64,000 nucleotides of DNA from Arthrobacter sp. KBS0703 (lineage in GTDB: Bacteria; Actinomycetota; Actinomycetes; Actinomycetales; Micrococcaceae): positions 2,418,001 through 2,482,000 of the forward strand of contig NZ_MVDG02000001.1 of the NCBI RefSeq assembly GCF_002008315.2. Direction: 5' to 3'. Each line of letters begins with the position of its first letter. The stretch's first letter is position 1. Shown one piece after another: positions 9,167 through 18,208 of this stretch. The notes below the pieces were generated by a model, which was given only the letters and a program-made list of their open reading frames with translations, had not been told where the DNA came from and ran no database searches. The position numbers and the translations under genes were made by a program.

Positions 9167-9829
9167 ATGCAGCGCGAGGCAGAGCTCCGCAACCGCCGGG
9201 AAGCGGGCTTGATAAGACAAACGCCGACGGCGGATGCCCCGCCGCCGGCGTCGCCCGGGGAGGCAGCCGTCCGGCTGTTCGCAGGCTTCGCGGGTCTCGG
9301 CGCCGCTTCCGTCAATCTGGCAGTCTCTTCCAGCCTGTTCGCTGCGGACGGGACCGGGCCGCCGTGGCAGACCGGCCTGGCCGTGGCTGCCGCCCTGTGG
9401 GGAGCAACCCTGCTCGCCTGGACGGTGGCGGCACTGCGGAACGGCAACTTTCCTTGGGCCCGCACATCCGCAGCGGCGCTCCCGGCAGCCGCGGCGGTCC
9501 ACGTGCTGGCCATCGTCACGGGCGCAGGAGGCGACATGGCCGGCCTCAGCCTCAGCCACCTCGCTGCCTTGCTGCTGACCCTTATGATCATCGCTGCCAA
9601 AGCCTGGCTTGGCCGGCAGCCCGGCGGTGATGACGGCGGCGTTGATGTCGACGGCGGCCGGCCCGCCTCCGGTGGAACGGGTGCCGGGCGGCTCCTCGCC
9701 ACTGCCTTCGCCGGCGCCCTGGCGGTCGCGGCCATCGCGACGCCGGGACTCGCGGGGTCCACGGCCGGCCAGTTCGCCGTCCCGCACGGCAGCCATTCCG
9801 GCGGCGCGGCCGGACACCACGGTCCCTGA
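9167..9829 (+). CDS. Predicted multi-pass membrane protein, unknown function
   Basis: A 220-residue protein with an Arg/Pro-rich N-terminal 33 residues, about four hydrophobic segments (roughly 34-58, 68-88, 100-120, 126-145), a Gly/Asp-rich loop (150-175), a fifth hydrophobic segment, and a His/Gly-rich tail ending in HGSHSGGAAGHHGP. The histidine-rich tail could bind metal, but nothing else supports that. I do not recognise a named family. It follows the DUF4383 gene and precedes a strong terminator. Confidence 0.6.
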   Translation: MQREAELRNRREAGLIRQTPTADAPPPASPGEAAVRLFAGFAGLGAASVNLAVSSSLFAADGTGPPWQTGLAVAAALWGATLLAWTVAALRNGNFPWARTSAAALPAAAAVHVLAIVTGAGGDMAGLSLSHLAALLLTLMIIAAKAWLGRQPGGDDGGVDVDGGRPASGGTGAGRLLATAFAGALAVAAIATPGLAGSTAGQFAVPHGSHSGGAAGHHGP

Positions 9830-9853
9830 AGCAGCACCAGCAGCCAGGCACAC

Positions 9854-9885
9854 AGAAGCCCCCGCGCCTACGCGCGGGGGCTTCT
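9854..9885. terminator. Hairpin terminator after the 9167-9829 gene, bidirectional
   Basis: AGAAGCCCCCGCG and CGCGGGGGCTTCT form a 13-bp stem with a short loop, followed by a T-rich stretch on the plus strand (GTCTTGTT). It lies between convergent genes and could end transcription from both. Confidence 0.8.
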
Positions 9886-9926
9886 GTCTTGTTGGCCGGT
9901 CAGCGGCCCGGAGCTAGATCACGGAA

Positions 9927-11543
9927 TCAGTGATCAGCGGCTTTCTCGGCACCGACGCCGGTCAGGGAGCGGACTTCCATCTCGGCCTGCTTGCTGCGGT
10001 CCTCGCGGTTCTTGTCCAGGACCGTGCCCAGCCAGCCGAGGAGGAAGGCCAGCGGGATGGACACGATGCCCGGGTTGCTCAGCGGGAAGATCGCAAAGCT
10101 GGCTCCCGGAATCATCGACGTCTTGGCCCCTGACACCACCGGTGAGAGCACGATCAGGATGATCGCCGATGCCAGGCCGCCATACATGCTCCATACTGCG
10201 CCCTGGGTGGTGAACCGGCGCCAGAACAGCGAGTAGATGATGGTGGGCAGGTTGGCGGATGCGGCGACGGCGAACGCGAGCGCCACCAGGAAGGCGACGT
10301 TCTGGCCGTTGGCGAAGATGCCGCCCAGGATGGCCATGATGCCGATGACCACCACGGTGCGGCGGGCCACCTTGACTTCAGTGTCGGCGTCGGCCTTTCC
10401 CTTGGCGATGACGCTGGCGTAAATGTCATGGGCGAAGGACGCCGCGGCGGTGATGGTGAGTCCGGCCACCACCGCGAGGATCGTGGCGAAAGCAACCGCG
10501 GAGATGAAGCCCAGGAGCAGCGGTCCGCCCAGGTAGAAGGCCAGCAGCGGGGCGGCGGAGTTGACGCCGCCGGGAGCAGCCTTGATGGTGTCCGCACCGA
10601 CGAGGGCAGCGGCACCGTAACCGAGGACCAGGGTGAACAGGTAGAACAGGCCGATCAGCCAGATGGACCACACCACCGATTTCCGGGCTTCCTTGGCCGT
10701 GGGCACGGTGTAGAAGCGCATCAGCACGTGCGGCAGGGCGGCCGTGCCGAGAACCAGGGCGAGGCCGAGGGACATGAAGTCCAGCTTGGATGTTTCGGTC
10801 TTGCCGTACTGCAGGCCCGGGTTCAGGACGTTGGGGTTGTTGGAGGTCTCCACGGCCGCACCCAGCAGGCTGGACAGGTTGAAGCCGTAGATGGCCAGGA
10901 CCCAGAGCGTCATCACGGCGGCACCGGCAATGAGCAGGATGGCCTTGATGATCTGCACCCAGGTGGTGCCCTTCATGCCGCCGATCAGCACGTAAGTGAT
11001 CATGAGGGCGCCCACGACGATGATCACCAGGGCCTGGCCGCCCCAGTCGCTGATGCCCAGCAGCAGGGAGATCAGGCTGCCCGCACCGGCCATCTGGGCC
11101 AGCAGGTAGAAGAAGCACACTGCCAGGGTGGAGATGGCGGCGGCGATGCGGACCGGACGCTGCCTGAGCCGGAAGGAGAGGACATCGGCCATGGTGAACT
11201 TGCCGGTGTTGCGCAGCAGTTCGGCCACGAGCAGGAGCGCCACGAGCCAGGCGACAAGGAATCCGATGGAGTACATGAAGCCGTCGTAGCCGTTGATGGC
11301 GATGGCACCGGTGATCCCCAGGAAGGATGCCGCGGACAGGTAGTCACCGGCGATGGCGGTGCCGTTCTGGGACCCGGTGAAGGAGCGGCCGGCCGCGTAG
11401 TAGTCGGCCGCGGTCTTGTTGTTCCGGCTCGCCCGCAGGACGATCACCATGGTGACGGCGACGAACAGGGCGAAGATGCCCATGTTCAGGAGCGTGGTGT
11501 CCTTGAGCGCGGCGACGTCGACCGCTGTAGGAATGCTGATCAC
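9927..11543 (-). CDS. Cation/acetate-type symporter (sodium:solute symporter family)
   Basis: A 538-residue SSSF transporter with about 13 membrane helices. Hallmarks include the segment DYYAAGRSFTGSQNGTAIAGDYLSAASFL split over helices 1-2 and GGMKGTTWVQIIKA in the middle, as in ActP/MctC acetate and short-chain monocarboxylate carriers. The GTG start overlaps the stop of the DUF485 gene by 4 bp. This pairing with a DUF485 protein is typical of actP loci. A LytS/LytR two-component system and a second symporter follow divergently. Substrate is inferred as acetate, pyruvate or similar. Confidence 0.88.
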   Translation of the reverse strand: MISIPTAVDVAALKDTTLLNMGIFALFVAVTMVIVLRASRNNKTAADYYAAGRSFTGSQNGTAIAGDYLSAASFLGITGAIAINGYDGFMYSIGFLVAWLVALLLVAELLRNTGKFTMADVLSFRLRQRPVRIAAAISTLAVCFFYLLAQMAGAGSLISLLLGISDWGGQALVIIVVGALMITYVLIGGMKGTTWVQIIKAILLIAGAAVMTLWVLAIYGFNLSSLLGAAVETSNNPNVLNPGLQYGKTETSKLDFMSLGLALVLGTAALPHVLMRFYTVPTAKEARKSVVWSIWLIGLFYLFTLVLGYGAAALVGADTIKAAPGGVNSAAPLLAFYLGGPLLLGFISAVAFATILAVVAGLTITAAASFAHDIYASVIAKGKADADTEVKVARRTVVVIGIMAILGGIFANGQNVAFLVALAFAVAASANLPTIIYSLFWRRFTTQGAVWSMYGGLASAIILIVLSPVVSGAKTSMIPGASFAIFPLSNPGIVSIPLAFLLGWLGTVLDKNREDRSKQAEMEVRSLTGVGAEKAADH

Positions 11544-11920
11544 TTGGATGCTCCACCCATGCGGTTGCCCGCTTTGTCGAATTCGTGGCCCTCAATGCCG
11601 TGGCGGATCTCCGCGGCGATGGGGTCCAGCTTCCGGTTGCAGTAGCTGACGTACCAGCCCGTAATGGCAAAGGTGGTGACGAACTGGAGCAGGCCCATGA
11701 TCAGCCCCACGTTGATGTTCCCCCACACCTTGGTGGACATGAAGTCGACCGCATAGTCGGCCAGCAGGACGTAGGCGAAGTACCACAGCAGGAATGCCAC
11801 GGCCATGGGGAAAACAAAGCTGCGGTGGCGCTTGCGCAGTTTCTGGAACTGCTCGGTGGCTTGGACTTCCTCGAAGTCCGCGGACGCCGCGACGTCCGGA
11901 GTTCGGGCACTGTTACCCAT
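11540..11920 (-). CDS. DUF485 family membrane protein, symporter partner
   Basis: A 126-residue protein with two transmembrane helices (about 36-58 and 70-92) joined by a short loop, matching DUF485 (YjcH-like) proteins encoded before acetate symporters. Its stop overlaps the start of the symporter gene. The C-terminus is hydrophilic (DPIAAEIRHGIEG). Likely an accessory subunit, though the molecular role is not established. Confidence 0.85.
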   Translation of the reverse strand: MGNSARTPDVAASADFEEVQATEQFQKLRKRHRSFVFPMAVAFLLWYFAYVLLADYAVDFMSTKVWGNINVGLIMGLLQFVTTFAITGWYVSYCNRKLDPIAAEIRHGIEGHEFDKAGNRMGGASK

Positions 11921-12084
11921 CGTTCCTCCTCATTGAGACTTTCTCCCACACGGGCTCGCACGCTCCAGGCCAGTGTGACTCCTATCACTGTGCTCCGGTC
12001 TTGGGAAAGGTTCCAGTACCTGCGGAAACCGGTCGCCTAGCGGTCACGATGCTGCGACAAACGGCACGCGCTACGCTGGGCAAC

Positions 12085-13281
12085 ATGCCCGACTCCCCTC
12101 TCTACGCTGTCGCCGCCGTGGCGGTGATCGCCCTGGCGATTGCCGTCGTCGTCGGGGTTGGCCTCAAGGTGCTCCGCTCCTTCCGCGAGCTGGGGACCGA
12201 CGCCGAGCGTGCCACCTACAACACCCTTCATGCGGCGTCGAAGGCCGGCCGGCACCTCCGGACGGGGCTGAACCCGGCCGGTGCTGCGAAGGCCAGCCGG
12301 CAGCTCCGGGCCCTGCTGGGGTGCGACGCCCTGGCCATCACCGACGTGTCCGGGGTGCTGGCCTGGGACGGTCCCGGCGAAGAGCTCCGGCCCCGGCTCA
12401 TGGAGCTCGCCGCCGATGTGCTGTCCAACGGGAGGACGCAGATGTTCAGCGCCGGCGACCTGCAGGTGCCTCCCCGGAAATCCGGTTCGATTGCGTCCGC
12501 CGTCATCGCGCCCATCCGGGCGGGCTCCCGGGTGGTGGGGGTTGTTGCGGCCTTTGCCCCTTCCGCCGGAGCCGGCCTGGTCCGCGCCACCACCGAAGTG
12601 GCCGACTGGGTGGCCGCCCAGGTGGAGCTGGCGGAGCTGGATGCCTCGCGGACCCTCCTGATGGAAGCGGAGGTCCGGGCGCTGCGGGCACAGATCAGCC
12701 CGCATTTCATCTACAACTCGCTCAACGCCATTGCCTCCTTCATCAACACGGACCCGGCGCGGGCCCGCGAACTGGTGGTGGAGTTCGCGGACTTCACCCG
12801 CTACTCGTTCCGGCGGCACGGGGACTTCACCACGCTCGCCGAGGAGCTGCGGTGCATAGACCGGTACCTCCTGCTGGAACGGGCCCGGTTCGGTGACCGG
12901 GTACAGGTGAGCCTGCGGATCGCGCCGGAGGTGTTGAGCACGGTGATACCGTTCCTGAGCCTGCAGCCGCTCGTGGAAAACGCGGTCCGGCACGGCCTCG
13001 AGGCGAAGGAAGGCCCCGGCCACATCACCATCTCCGCCAACGATTCCGGCGCCTTCGCGGAGGTCACCATCGAGGACGACGGCGTGGGGATGGATCCGGT
13101 GCAGCTTCAGTCCATGCTGGCCGGACATCTGGACGGGGAACACGTCGGGCTGCGGAACGTCGACGCACGGCTTCGCCAGGTGTACGGCGACGACCACGGG
13201 CTGGTGATCGAGACGGCCCCCGGCGAGGGGACGCTGATCACCATGCGGGTCCCCAAGTCCCAGCCGGGGCACAACGCCTGA
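12085..13281 (+). CDS. LytS-type sensor histidine kinase
   Basis: A 398-residue kinase with one N-terminal membrane helix (about 6-28), a GAF-like sensory domain (about 60-185) and a His_kinase domain of the LytS/YehU class. H207 in AQISPHFIYNSLN is the phospho-acceptor. A GHKL ATPase follows (PLVENAVRHGLE, DDGVGMD). The ATG at 12085 is preferred over longer readings because it places the membrane helix at the N-terminus. It lacks the multi-helix 5TM sensor of classic LytS. It is followed 36 bp later by its LytTR partner and flanked on both sides by acetate-type symporters. Confidence 0.9.
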   Translation: MPDSPLYAVAAVAVIALAIAVVVGVGLKVLRSFRELGTDAERATYNTLHAASKAGRHLRTGLNPAGAAKASRQLRALLGCDALAITDVSGVLAWDGPGEELRPRLMELAADVLSNGRTQMFSAGDLQVPPRKSGSIASAVIAPIRAGSRVVGVVAAFAPSAGAGLVRATTEVADWVAAQVELAELDASRTLLMEAEVRALRAQISPHFIYNSLNAIASFINTDPARARELVVEFADFTRYSFRRHGDFTTLAEELRCIDRYLLLERARFGDRVQVSLRIAPEVLSTVIPFLSLQPLVENAVRHGLEAKEGPGHITISANDSGAFAEVTIEDDGVGMDPVQLQSMLAGHLDGEHVGLRNVDARLRQVYGDDHGLVIETAPGEGTLITMRVPKSQPGHNA

Positions 13282-13317
13282 GAACCCCGCGGCCCGGCCG
13301 GCAGATAACCTAGAACC

Positions 13318-14040
13318 ATGATTAACGTACTCGTCGCCGACGACGAGCTGCCCGCCATCGAAGAACTCGCCTTCCTGTTGGGCAGGGATGAGAGGATCGG
13401 CACCATTTTCCGCGCGTCCTCCGGCGCCGAGGCGCTGCGGGCCCTCGAAGCCGAAACTGTGGACGCCGTCTTCCTCGACATCCACATGCCGGCAGTGTCC
13501 GGCCTGGAGATCGCGAGGGTCATTTCCCGCAGCAGCCGGCCACCCGCCGTCGTCTTTGTCACCGCGGACGAGGACTGCGCCCTGGAGGCTTTCGAGCTGG
13601 CCGCGGTGGACTACCTGCTGAAGCCCGTCCGGGCGGAGCGGCTGGCCCGCTCCGTGGGCCGGATCAGCGAGCTGATCCGCGACGGCGGCGGCCCCGCCCC
13701 GGAGATGATCACCGTGGACCAGGGCGGCACCACCAGAATGATCCGGCGCGACGACGTCACTTACGTCCAGGCGCAGGGGGACTATGCGCGGCTGCACACG
13801 GCCGATGCCAGCTACCTCATCCGCGTTCCCCTGGCGGACCTTGAACAGCAGTGGGCGGACGCCGGCTTCATCCGCACCCACCGTTCGTATCTCATTGCGC
13901 TCTCGCACGTCACGCACCTGAAGCTCGCCGCGGTCCGTCCCAGCGTCACTGTGGAGGATGCCGAGCTGCCCATCAGCCGCCGTCACCTGCCGGCCGTCCG
14001 GGAGAAGCTCGAGGCCACCCGGATCCGGCCGCAGGCATGA
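13318..14040 (+). CDS. LytR/AlgR-type response regulator with LytTR DNA-binding domain
   Basis: A 240-residue regulator. The receiver domain has acidic residues D8/D9, phospho-acceptor D54 in VFLDIHMP and a K in LLKPVRAE. The LytTR domain covers about residues 130-235 (VTYVQAQGDYARLHT, FIRTHRSYLI). It is partnered with the upstream kinase. Its stop overlaps the start of the next small membrane protein (ATGA), so it shares an operon with the second symporter. By analogy with YehU/YehT-type systems that sense pyruvate, it may tune monocarboxylate uptake. Confidence 0.92.
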   Translation: MINVLVADDELPAIEELAFLLGRDERIGTIFRASSGAEALRALEAETVDAVFLDIHMPAVSGLEIARVISRSSRPPAVVFVTADEDCALEAFELAAVDYLLKPVRAERLARSVGRISELIRDGGGPAPEMITVDQGGTTRMIRRDDVTYVQAQGDYARLHTADASYLIRVPLADLEQQWADAGFIRTHRSYLIALSHVTHLKLAAVRPSVTVEDAELPISRRHLPAVREKLEATRIRPQA

Positions 14041-14390
14041 CACGCGTCAGGGTGACGGCGCCCCGTTCCGCGGCCAGGCCGGCAACCGAGCCGCGGGAGG
14101 CCGCCGAGGAATCGGAAATGGGGCAGGTGTTTGTCCGCTCCCTGATCCGGTCCCAGCTGCGGCTCGCCCTGGTGGTTGCGGGCGGATTCCTGCTGATTCT
14201 CGGCGCGTTTCCCCTGCTGCTCGGTGCCATCCCCGGGCTGGCCGAAACCCGGATTGCGGGAATCCCCTTTGACTGGCTCCTGCTGGGCGCCGGAATCTAT
14301 CCGGTGGCCGGGATCAGCGCGTGGCTGTATATCCGCAGCGCCACGCGCAACGAGGCGCGGTACCGGGACCTCGCCGAGGACAAGCTGTGA
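14037..14390 (+). CDS. Small two-helix membrane protein, symporter partner
   Basis: A 117-residue protein with a hydrophilic N-terminus and two hydrophobic helices (about 42-66 and 78-100). The position directly before a sodium:solute symporter and the topology match DUF485-like partners, although sequence likeness to the 11540 gene is low. It overlaps the response-regulator stop by 4 bp, and its own stop overlaps the GTG of the symporter (GTGA). Three genes are thus translationally coupled. Confidence 0.75.
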   Translation: MTRVRVTAPRSAARPATEPREAAEESEMGQVFVRSLIRSQLRLALVVAGGFLLILGAFPLLLGAIPGLAETRIAGIPFDWLLLGAGIYPVAGISAWLYIRSATRNEARYRDLAEDKL

Positions 14391-15853
14391 GCCCCGCCGT
14401 CGGGATCGCCGCCGTTGCCGCCGTGTCGGTGGCCACCGCGGTGATCGGCTTCTACGGGCTCCGGATCTCCCGGACCACCGGCGACTTCTACGTGGCTTCC
14501 CGCACCGTGCGGCCCTGGTGGAACGCCTCCGCGATCGGCGGCGAGTACCTGTCTGCCGCAAGCTTCCTCGGCGTGGCCGGCCTGATCCTGCTGTCCGGCA
14601 CTGATGCCCTGTGGTATCCCGTGGGGTACACGGCCGGCTACCTGATGCTCCTGCTGTTCGTGGCGGCCCCGCTCCGCCGCTCGGGGGCCTACACGATTCC
14701 GGACTTCACGGAGGCGCGGCTGGACTCCCGCGCCGTGCGGCGGGTGACGAGCCTGGCAGTGGTCATTGTGGGCTGGCTGTACATTGTTCCCCAGCTGCAC
14801 GGCGCCGCCCTGACGATCCGGACCACCACGGGCCTGCCGCCCTGGGTAGGGTCCACCGCGGTGGTTGTGGTGGTGTGCCTGACCGTGGTTGCAGGCGGCA
14901 TGCGTTCGATCACTTTTGTGCAGGCATTCCAGTACTGGCTCAAGCTCACGGCGCTGGCCGTCCCCATCATCTTCATGGTCTTTGTCCTGAGCGGAAACGA
15001 TCTTCCGGCAGAGGCCGCCCCTGCCACCAACCCCACGGGCCAGGTTCCGGCCGGCCCGTACCAAAACATCTCGCTTCTGGTGGCGCTGCTGTTCGGAACC
15101 CTGGGCCTGCCGCATGTCCTGGTCCGCTTCTACACGAATCCGGACGGGCACTCCGCCCGGCGCACCACCCTGATTGTGCTGGGCCTGCTCTCCGTGTTCT
15201 ACCTGTTCCCCACGGCCTTCGGACTGCTGGGTCGCGTCTTCGCACCCGAACTCGCCGACACAGGGCAGGCCGACGCCGTGGTGCTGCTGCTGCCGGGACG
15301 CCTCGTGGGCGGGCCTGCCGGCGAACTGCTGTCGGCCCTCGTGGTGGCCGGAGCCTTCGCCGCCTTCCTGTCCACGACGTCAGGGCTGGTGGTTTCCCTG
15401 GCCGGCGTGATCAGCCAGGACGTGCTCGGGGGCAGCGTCCGCGGCTTCAGGCTGGCCGCGCTGGTTTCAGCCACGGTTCCGCTGGGCCTGGCATTCACGA
15501 CGGACTCGCTGGCCCTCGCCGGCAGCGTGGGCCTGGTCTTCGCCTTCACGGCCTCCACGATCTGCCCGGTGCTGCTGCTGGGAATCTGGTGGCGGGGCCT
15601 GACCGATGCCGGTGCCATTGCGGGCATGGTGACGGGAGGCGTGCTGTGCGGCGGGGCCATGGTGGCCGGAACAGTGCTCGGGGCGGCCGGGACGCCGTCC
15701 TGGCTGGCCCAGCCGGCGGCCTGGACGGTGCCTGCAGCCTTTGCCGTCATGATCCTGACGTCCCGGGCAACCAGTGCACGCGTGCCGCGGACCATCACCA
15801 AGGTCATGACCAGGCTGCACACGCCCGAAAGGCCGCTCGCCACGGAACGCTGA
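14387..15853 (+). CDS. Second sodium:solute symporter (acetate/monocarboxylate type)
   Basis: A 488-residue SSSF carrier with about 13 helices. The family motif WWNASAIGGEYLSAASFLG appears near residue 45, with GLPHVLVRFYTNPD in the middle, both paralogous to the 9927-11543 symporter (GTAALPHVLMRFYTVP). It starts at GTG 14387, overlapping the previous stop. It is co-transcribed with the two-component system. Two paralogous carriers flanking one sensor system suggest high- and low-affinity uptake of a small carboxylate, which is an inference. Confidence 0.88.
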   Translation: MSPAVGIAAVAAVSVATAVIGFYGLRISRTTGDFYVASRTVRPWWNASAIGGEYLSAASFLGVAGLILLSGTDALWYPVGYTAGYLMLLLFVAAPLRRSGAYTIPDFTEARLDSRAVRRVTSLAVVIVGWLYIVPQLHGAALTIRTTTGLPPWVGSTAVVVVVCLTVVAGGMRSITFVQAFQYWLKLTALAVPIIFMVFVLSGNDLPAEAAPATNPTGQVPAGPYQNISLLVALLFGTLGLPHVLVRFYTNPDGHSARRTTLIVLGLLSVFYLFPTAFGLLGRVFAPELADTGQADAVVLLLPGRLVGGPAGELLSALVVAGAFAAFLSTTSGLVVSLAGVISQDVLGGSVRGFRLAALVSATVPLGLAFTTDSLALAGSVGLVFAFTASTICPVLLLGIWWRGLTDAGAIAGMVTGGVLCGGAMVAGTVLGAAGTPSWLAQPAAWTVPAAFAVMILTSRATSARVPRTITKVMTRLHTPERPLATER

Positions 15854-15911
15854 GCGGGCTCCGGCGGCCCCAGCCTACGGAACGCGGACGCTCAGCGGCG
15901 GGTGACGCCGT

Positions 15912-16499
15912 TCAGTCGATCGCGGCCATCAGTTCGACGACGCGGTCCAGGAATGCGTCCACCTGGGTTTCCTCGTAGCCGTCCTTTCCGACGGCCGGAC
16001 GGAACACGGCCCGGCGGACGTTGTCCACGCTGAGCGGCTTGTCCTCCTCAAGGTAGCCGATCAGGTCCTTGCAGAGCCTGTCCACGTCCTTGGTGTTGTA
16101 GCTCCGCGCCTTCTTCTTGACCGGGTGGCGGAACCTCTCGCCGTCGGGCCTGTGCAGGCGGCCCCGAAGCGTTCCGGAAAGCTGCCCGATCTGCCGCAGC
16201 CAGGCATCCTCCCCCTGCACCGCGATGAGTTCGTCGCGTTCGCGGCGGGCGAAGGCGTCTTCGAGCCGATCGAGGGCCGCGTCAACCGCCGTAGCGGAAT
16301 ATCCGCCCTTGACCGGGTCGAAAGACACCGACCGGACGTCGGCGCTCTTGATGGGGTGGACGGCCGCCGCCGGCGTCTCCAGGGATACACGGGCCCGCTG
16401 CAGGAACTGGTCCACCTGCTTGGCGTTGTAGCCGTAGTCGGTCCGCGCCACACGCTCGAAAGACGCGGGGATCTGCCGCTTGCTGTCCACTCTCACCAT
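15912..16499 (-). CDS. DivIVA-domain protein with four short repeats
   Basis: A 195-residue protein built of four degenerate DivIVA-type motifs: YGYNAKQVDQFLQRA, GYSATAVDAALDRLED, SYNTKDVDRLCKDLI and GYEETQVDAFLDRVVE. They have the actinobacterial DivIVA N-domain pattern (Y-x3-VD-x2-L). There is no long coiled coil as in true Wag31/DivIVA. The ATG at 16499 follows GAAGGA by 4-5 bp. Upstream open reading is ignored because it lies in a poorly conserved frame. A role in polar growth or envelope organisation is plausible but unproven. It sits next to cdsA. Confidence 0.8.
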   Translation of the reverse strand: MVRVDSKRQIPASFERVARTDYGYNAKQVDQFLQRARVSLETPAAAVHPIKSADVRSVSFDPVKGGYSATAVDAALDRLEDAFARRERDELIAVQGEDAWLRQIGQLSGTLRGRLHRPDGERFRHPVKKKARSYNTKDVDRLCKDLIGYLEEDKPLSVDNVRRAVFRPAVGKDGYEETQVDAFLDRVVELMAAID

Positions 16500-16629
16500 G
16501 TTTCCTTCAATGCTTTTCAGCTCAGTAGTAACCGCAATATTGTAGGGCGCCGCGCTAGCCGGCGGGGACCCGGCAGAGCCGTGCCCGGCAAACCCGGACC
16601 CCCAGGGCCGGAGCCTCAGGGCCGGAGTG

Positions 16630-17553
16630 TCAGGTGCCGGACACCAGGACGAACAGCATGTACGCCACCGGGGACGCGAACACAATGGAGTCGAGCCGGT
16701 CCATGACCCCGCCATGCCCGGGCAGGATGCTGCTCATGTCCTTGATGCCCAGTTCGCGCTTCACCATGGACTCGGCGAGGTCGCCGGCGGTGGCGGATGC
16801 AACCATGCCGACGGCCAGGACCACGCCCACCCACCACGGCTTGCCCAGCAGGAAGATGCTTGCCAGGACACCGATCAGCATGGCGCCGGCCATGGACCCG
16901 GCAAAGCCTTCCCATGATTTCTTGGGGCTGATCTTGGGAGCCATGGGGTGCTTGCCGAGGGATGCCCCCACGAGGTAACCGAAAGTGTCGTTGGAGACCA
17001 CGAGCAGGAGCAGGATGACGATCTGCCACGCCCCCTCCGGCACCACGCCGCCGGGCCAGGGGCCGATCGGAGTCACACCGCCCGCCACGTGGAGCGGCAG
17101 CGCCGCGAAACTGATCAGGAACGGAACCCAGGCCAGGGTGAAGACGCCGGCGAAGATGCTCCGGGCCGAGCCGGTTGCGCTCTCGACGGACCGCCACAGC
17201 AGCACCGCAACGCTGCTGATCAGCATGGCGAACAGCAGGCTTTCCGGTCCGCCGAAGTAGGCGGAGAACGGCATGGCCACGGTGCCGACCATCACGGGGA
17301 CGATCGGCAGGCGTGTGCCGGTGGCCTCGAGGGCACGGAAGATTTCCCACACGCCGAAAATGGCAAAGGTAGTGGTGACGGCGACGAACCCCAGCGGCAG
17401 GAACAGCAGGCCGCCCAGCACGGCAAAGAGCATGGCCAATCCGACGGCGGTTGCCGCCGGCAGGTTGCGTCCGGCCCCGGGGGTCGGGTTAGGCCTCGGC
17501 TGGCGGGTCCGCGATCGCGCCCGGGCTCCGGGGGCCTGCTGTGCCTGGCCCAT
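16630..17553 (-). CDS. cdsA: Phosphatidate cytidylyltransferase
   Basis: A 307-residue integral membrane enzyme that makes CDP-diacylglycerol from phosphatidate and CTP, the branch point for phospholipids. About eight helices follow a basic/proline-rich 30-residue N-terminus. The C-terminal family signature is complete: SMVKRELGIKDM, then LPGHGGVMDRLD. The start overlaps the frr stop by one base. The order rpsB-tsf-pyrH-frr-cdsA is conserved in bacteria and supports the call. Confidence 0.95.
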   Translation of the reverse strand: MGQAQQAPGARARSRTRQPRPNPTPGAGRNLPAATAVGLAMLFAVLGGLLFLPLGFVAVTTTFAIFGVWEIFRALEATGTRLPIVPVMVGTVAMPFSAYFGGPESLLFAMLISSVAVLLWRSVESATGSARSIFAGVFTLAWVPFLISFAALPLHVAGGVTPIGPWPGGVVPEGAWQIVILLLLVVSNDTFGYLVGASLGKHPMAPKISPKKSWEGFAGSMAGAMLIGVLASIFLLGKPWWVGVVLAVGMVASATAGDLAESMVKRELGIKDMSSILPGHGGVMDRLDSIVFASPVAYMLFVLVSGT

Positions 17554-18110
17554 CAGACTTCGAGCAGCTCAGCTTCCTTGCGCTTGAGCAGTTCGTCGAT
17601 GCCGTCGACGTGCTGCTTGGTCATGGCATCGAGTTCCTTTTCACCGCGGCTGCCTTCGTCCTCCCCTGCTTCGCCGTCCTTGACGAGCCTGTCCAGGGTT
17701 TCCTTGGCCTTGCGCCGGATGTTCCGGATCGAGATCTTGGCGTCCTCACCCTTGGACTTCACGATCTTGACGTACTCCTTGCGGCGTTCCTTCGTGAGCT
17801 CCGGGATGGTGATGCGGATGACGTTGCCGTCGTTGGACGGGTTCGCGCCGACCTCCGAATCGCTGAGGGCCCGTTCGATGTCGCGCAGGGCAGTCTTGTC
17901 GTACGGGGTGATGAGGATGGTGCGGGCATCGGGAACCGCGAAGGAGGCCAGCTGCTGGAGCGGCGTGGGGGTGCCGTAGTACTCCACCATCACCTTGTTG
18001 TACAGGCCCGGGGTTGCCCGGCCGGTCCGGATCGAGGCGAAGTCTTCCTTGGCTACCTCAACCGCCTTGTCCATCTTGTCCCCGGCTTCGAGCAAGGTTT
18101 CTTCGATCAC
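17553..18110 (-). CDS. frr: Ribosome recycling factor
   Basis: At 185 residues this is the normal length. It splits post-termination ribosomes together with EF-G. The N-terminus ([20 protein letters not shown]) and C-terminal helix with [14 protein letters not shown] are diagnostic. It lies about 100 bp after pyrH with a hairpin between, and overlaps cdsA by one base. Confidence 0.97.
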   Translation of the reverse strand: MIEETLLEAGDKMDKAVEVAKEDFASIRTGRATPGLYNKVMVEYYGTPTPLQQLASFAVPDARTILITPYDKTALRDIERALSDSEVGANPSNDGNVIRITIPELTKERRKEYVKIVKSKGEDAKISIRNIRRKAKETLDRLVKDGEAGEDEGSRGEKELDAMTKQHVDGIDELLKRKEAELLEV

Positions 18111-18161
18111 GATCTCTCCTCAGAAATTGGTTCCCGGCGGACCGGGGCATTTCACAATCCG

Positions 18162-18184
18162 GGTTCCGCCCGATGGGCGGAACC
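18162..18184. terminator. Hairpin between pyrH and frr
   Basis: GGTTCCGCCC-GAT-GGGCGGAACC is a perfect 10-bp stem with a 3-base loop, about 25 bp after the pyrH stop. No U-tract follows on the minus strand, so it may be an attenuator or RNA-stability hairpin rather than a full terminator. Confidence 0.5.
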
Positions 18185-18208
18185 TTCCTAAAAATATCCT
18201 AGCTGTAA

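Noticed and set aside
12037-14043. A 668-codon minus-strand frame across the two-component genes
   Set aside because: It is antisense to clear kinase and regulator genes with all motifs intact. It is an artefact of third-position G/C.
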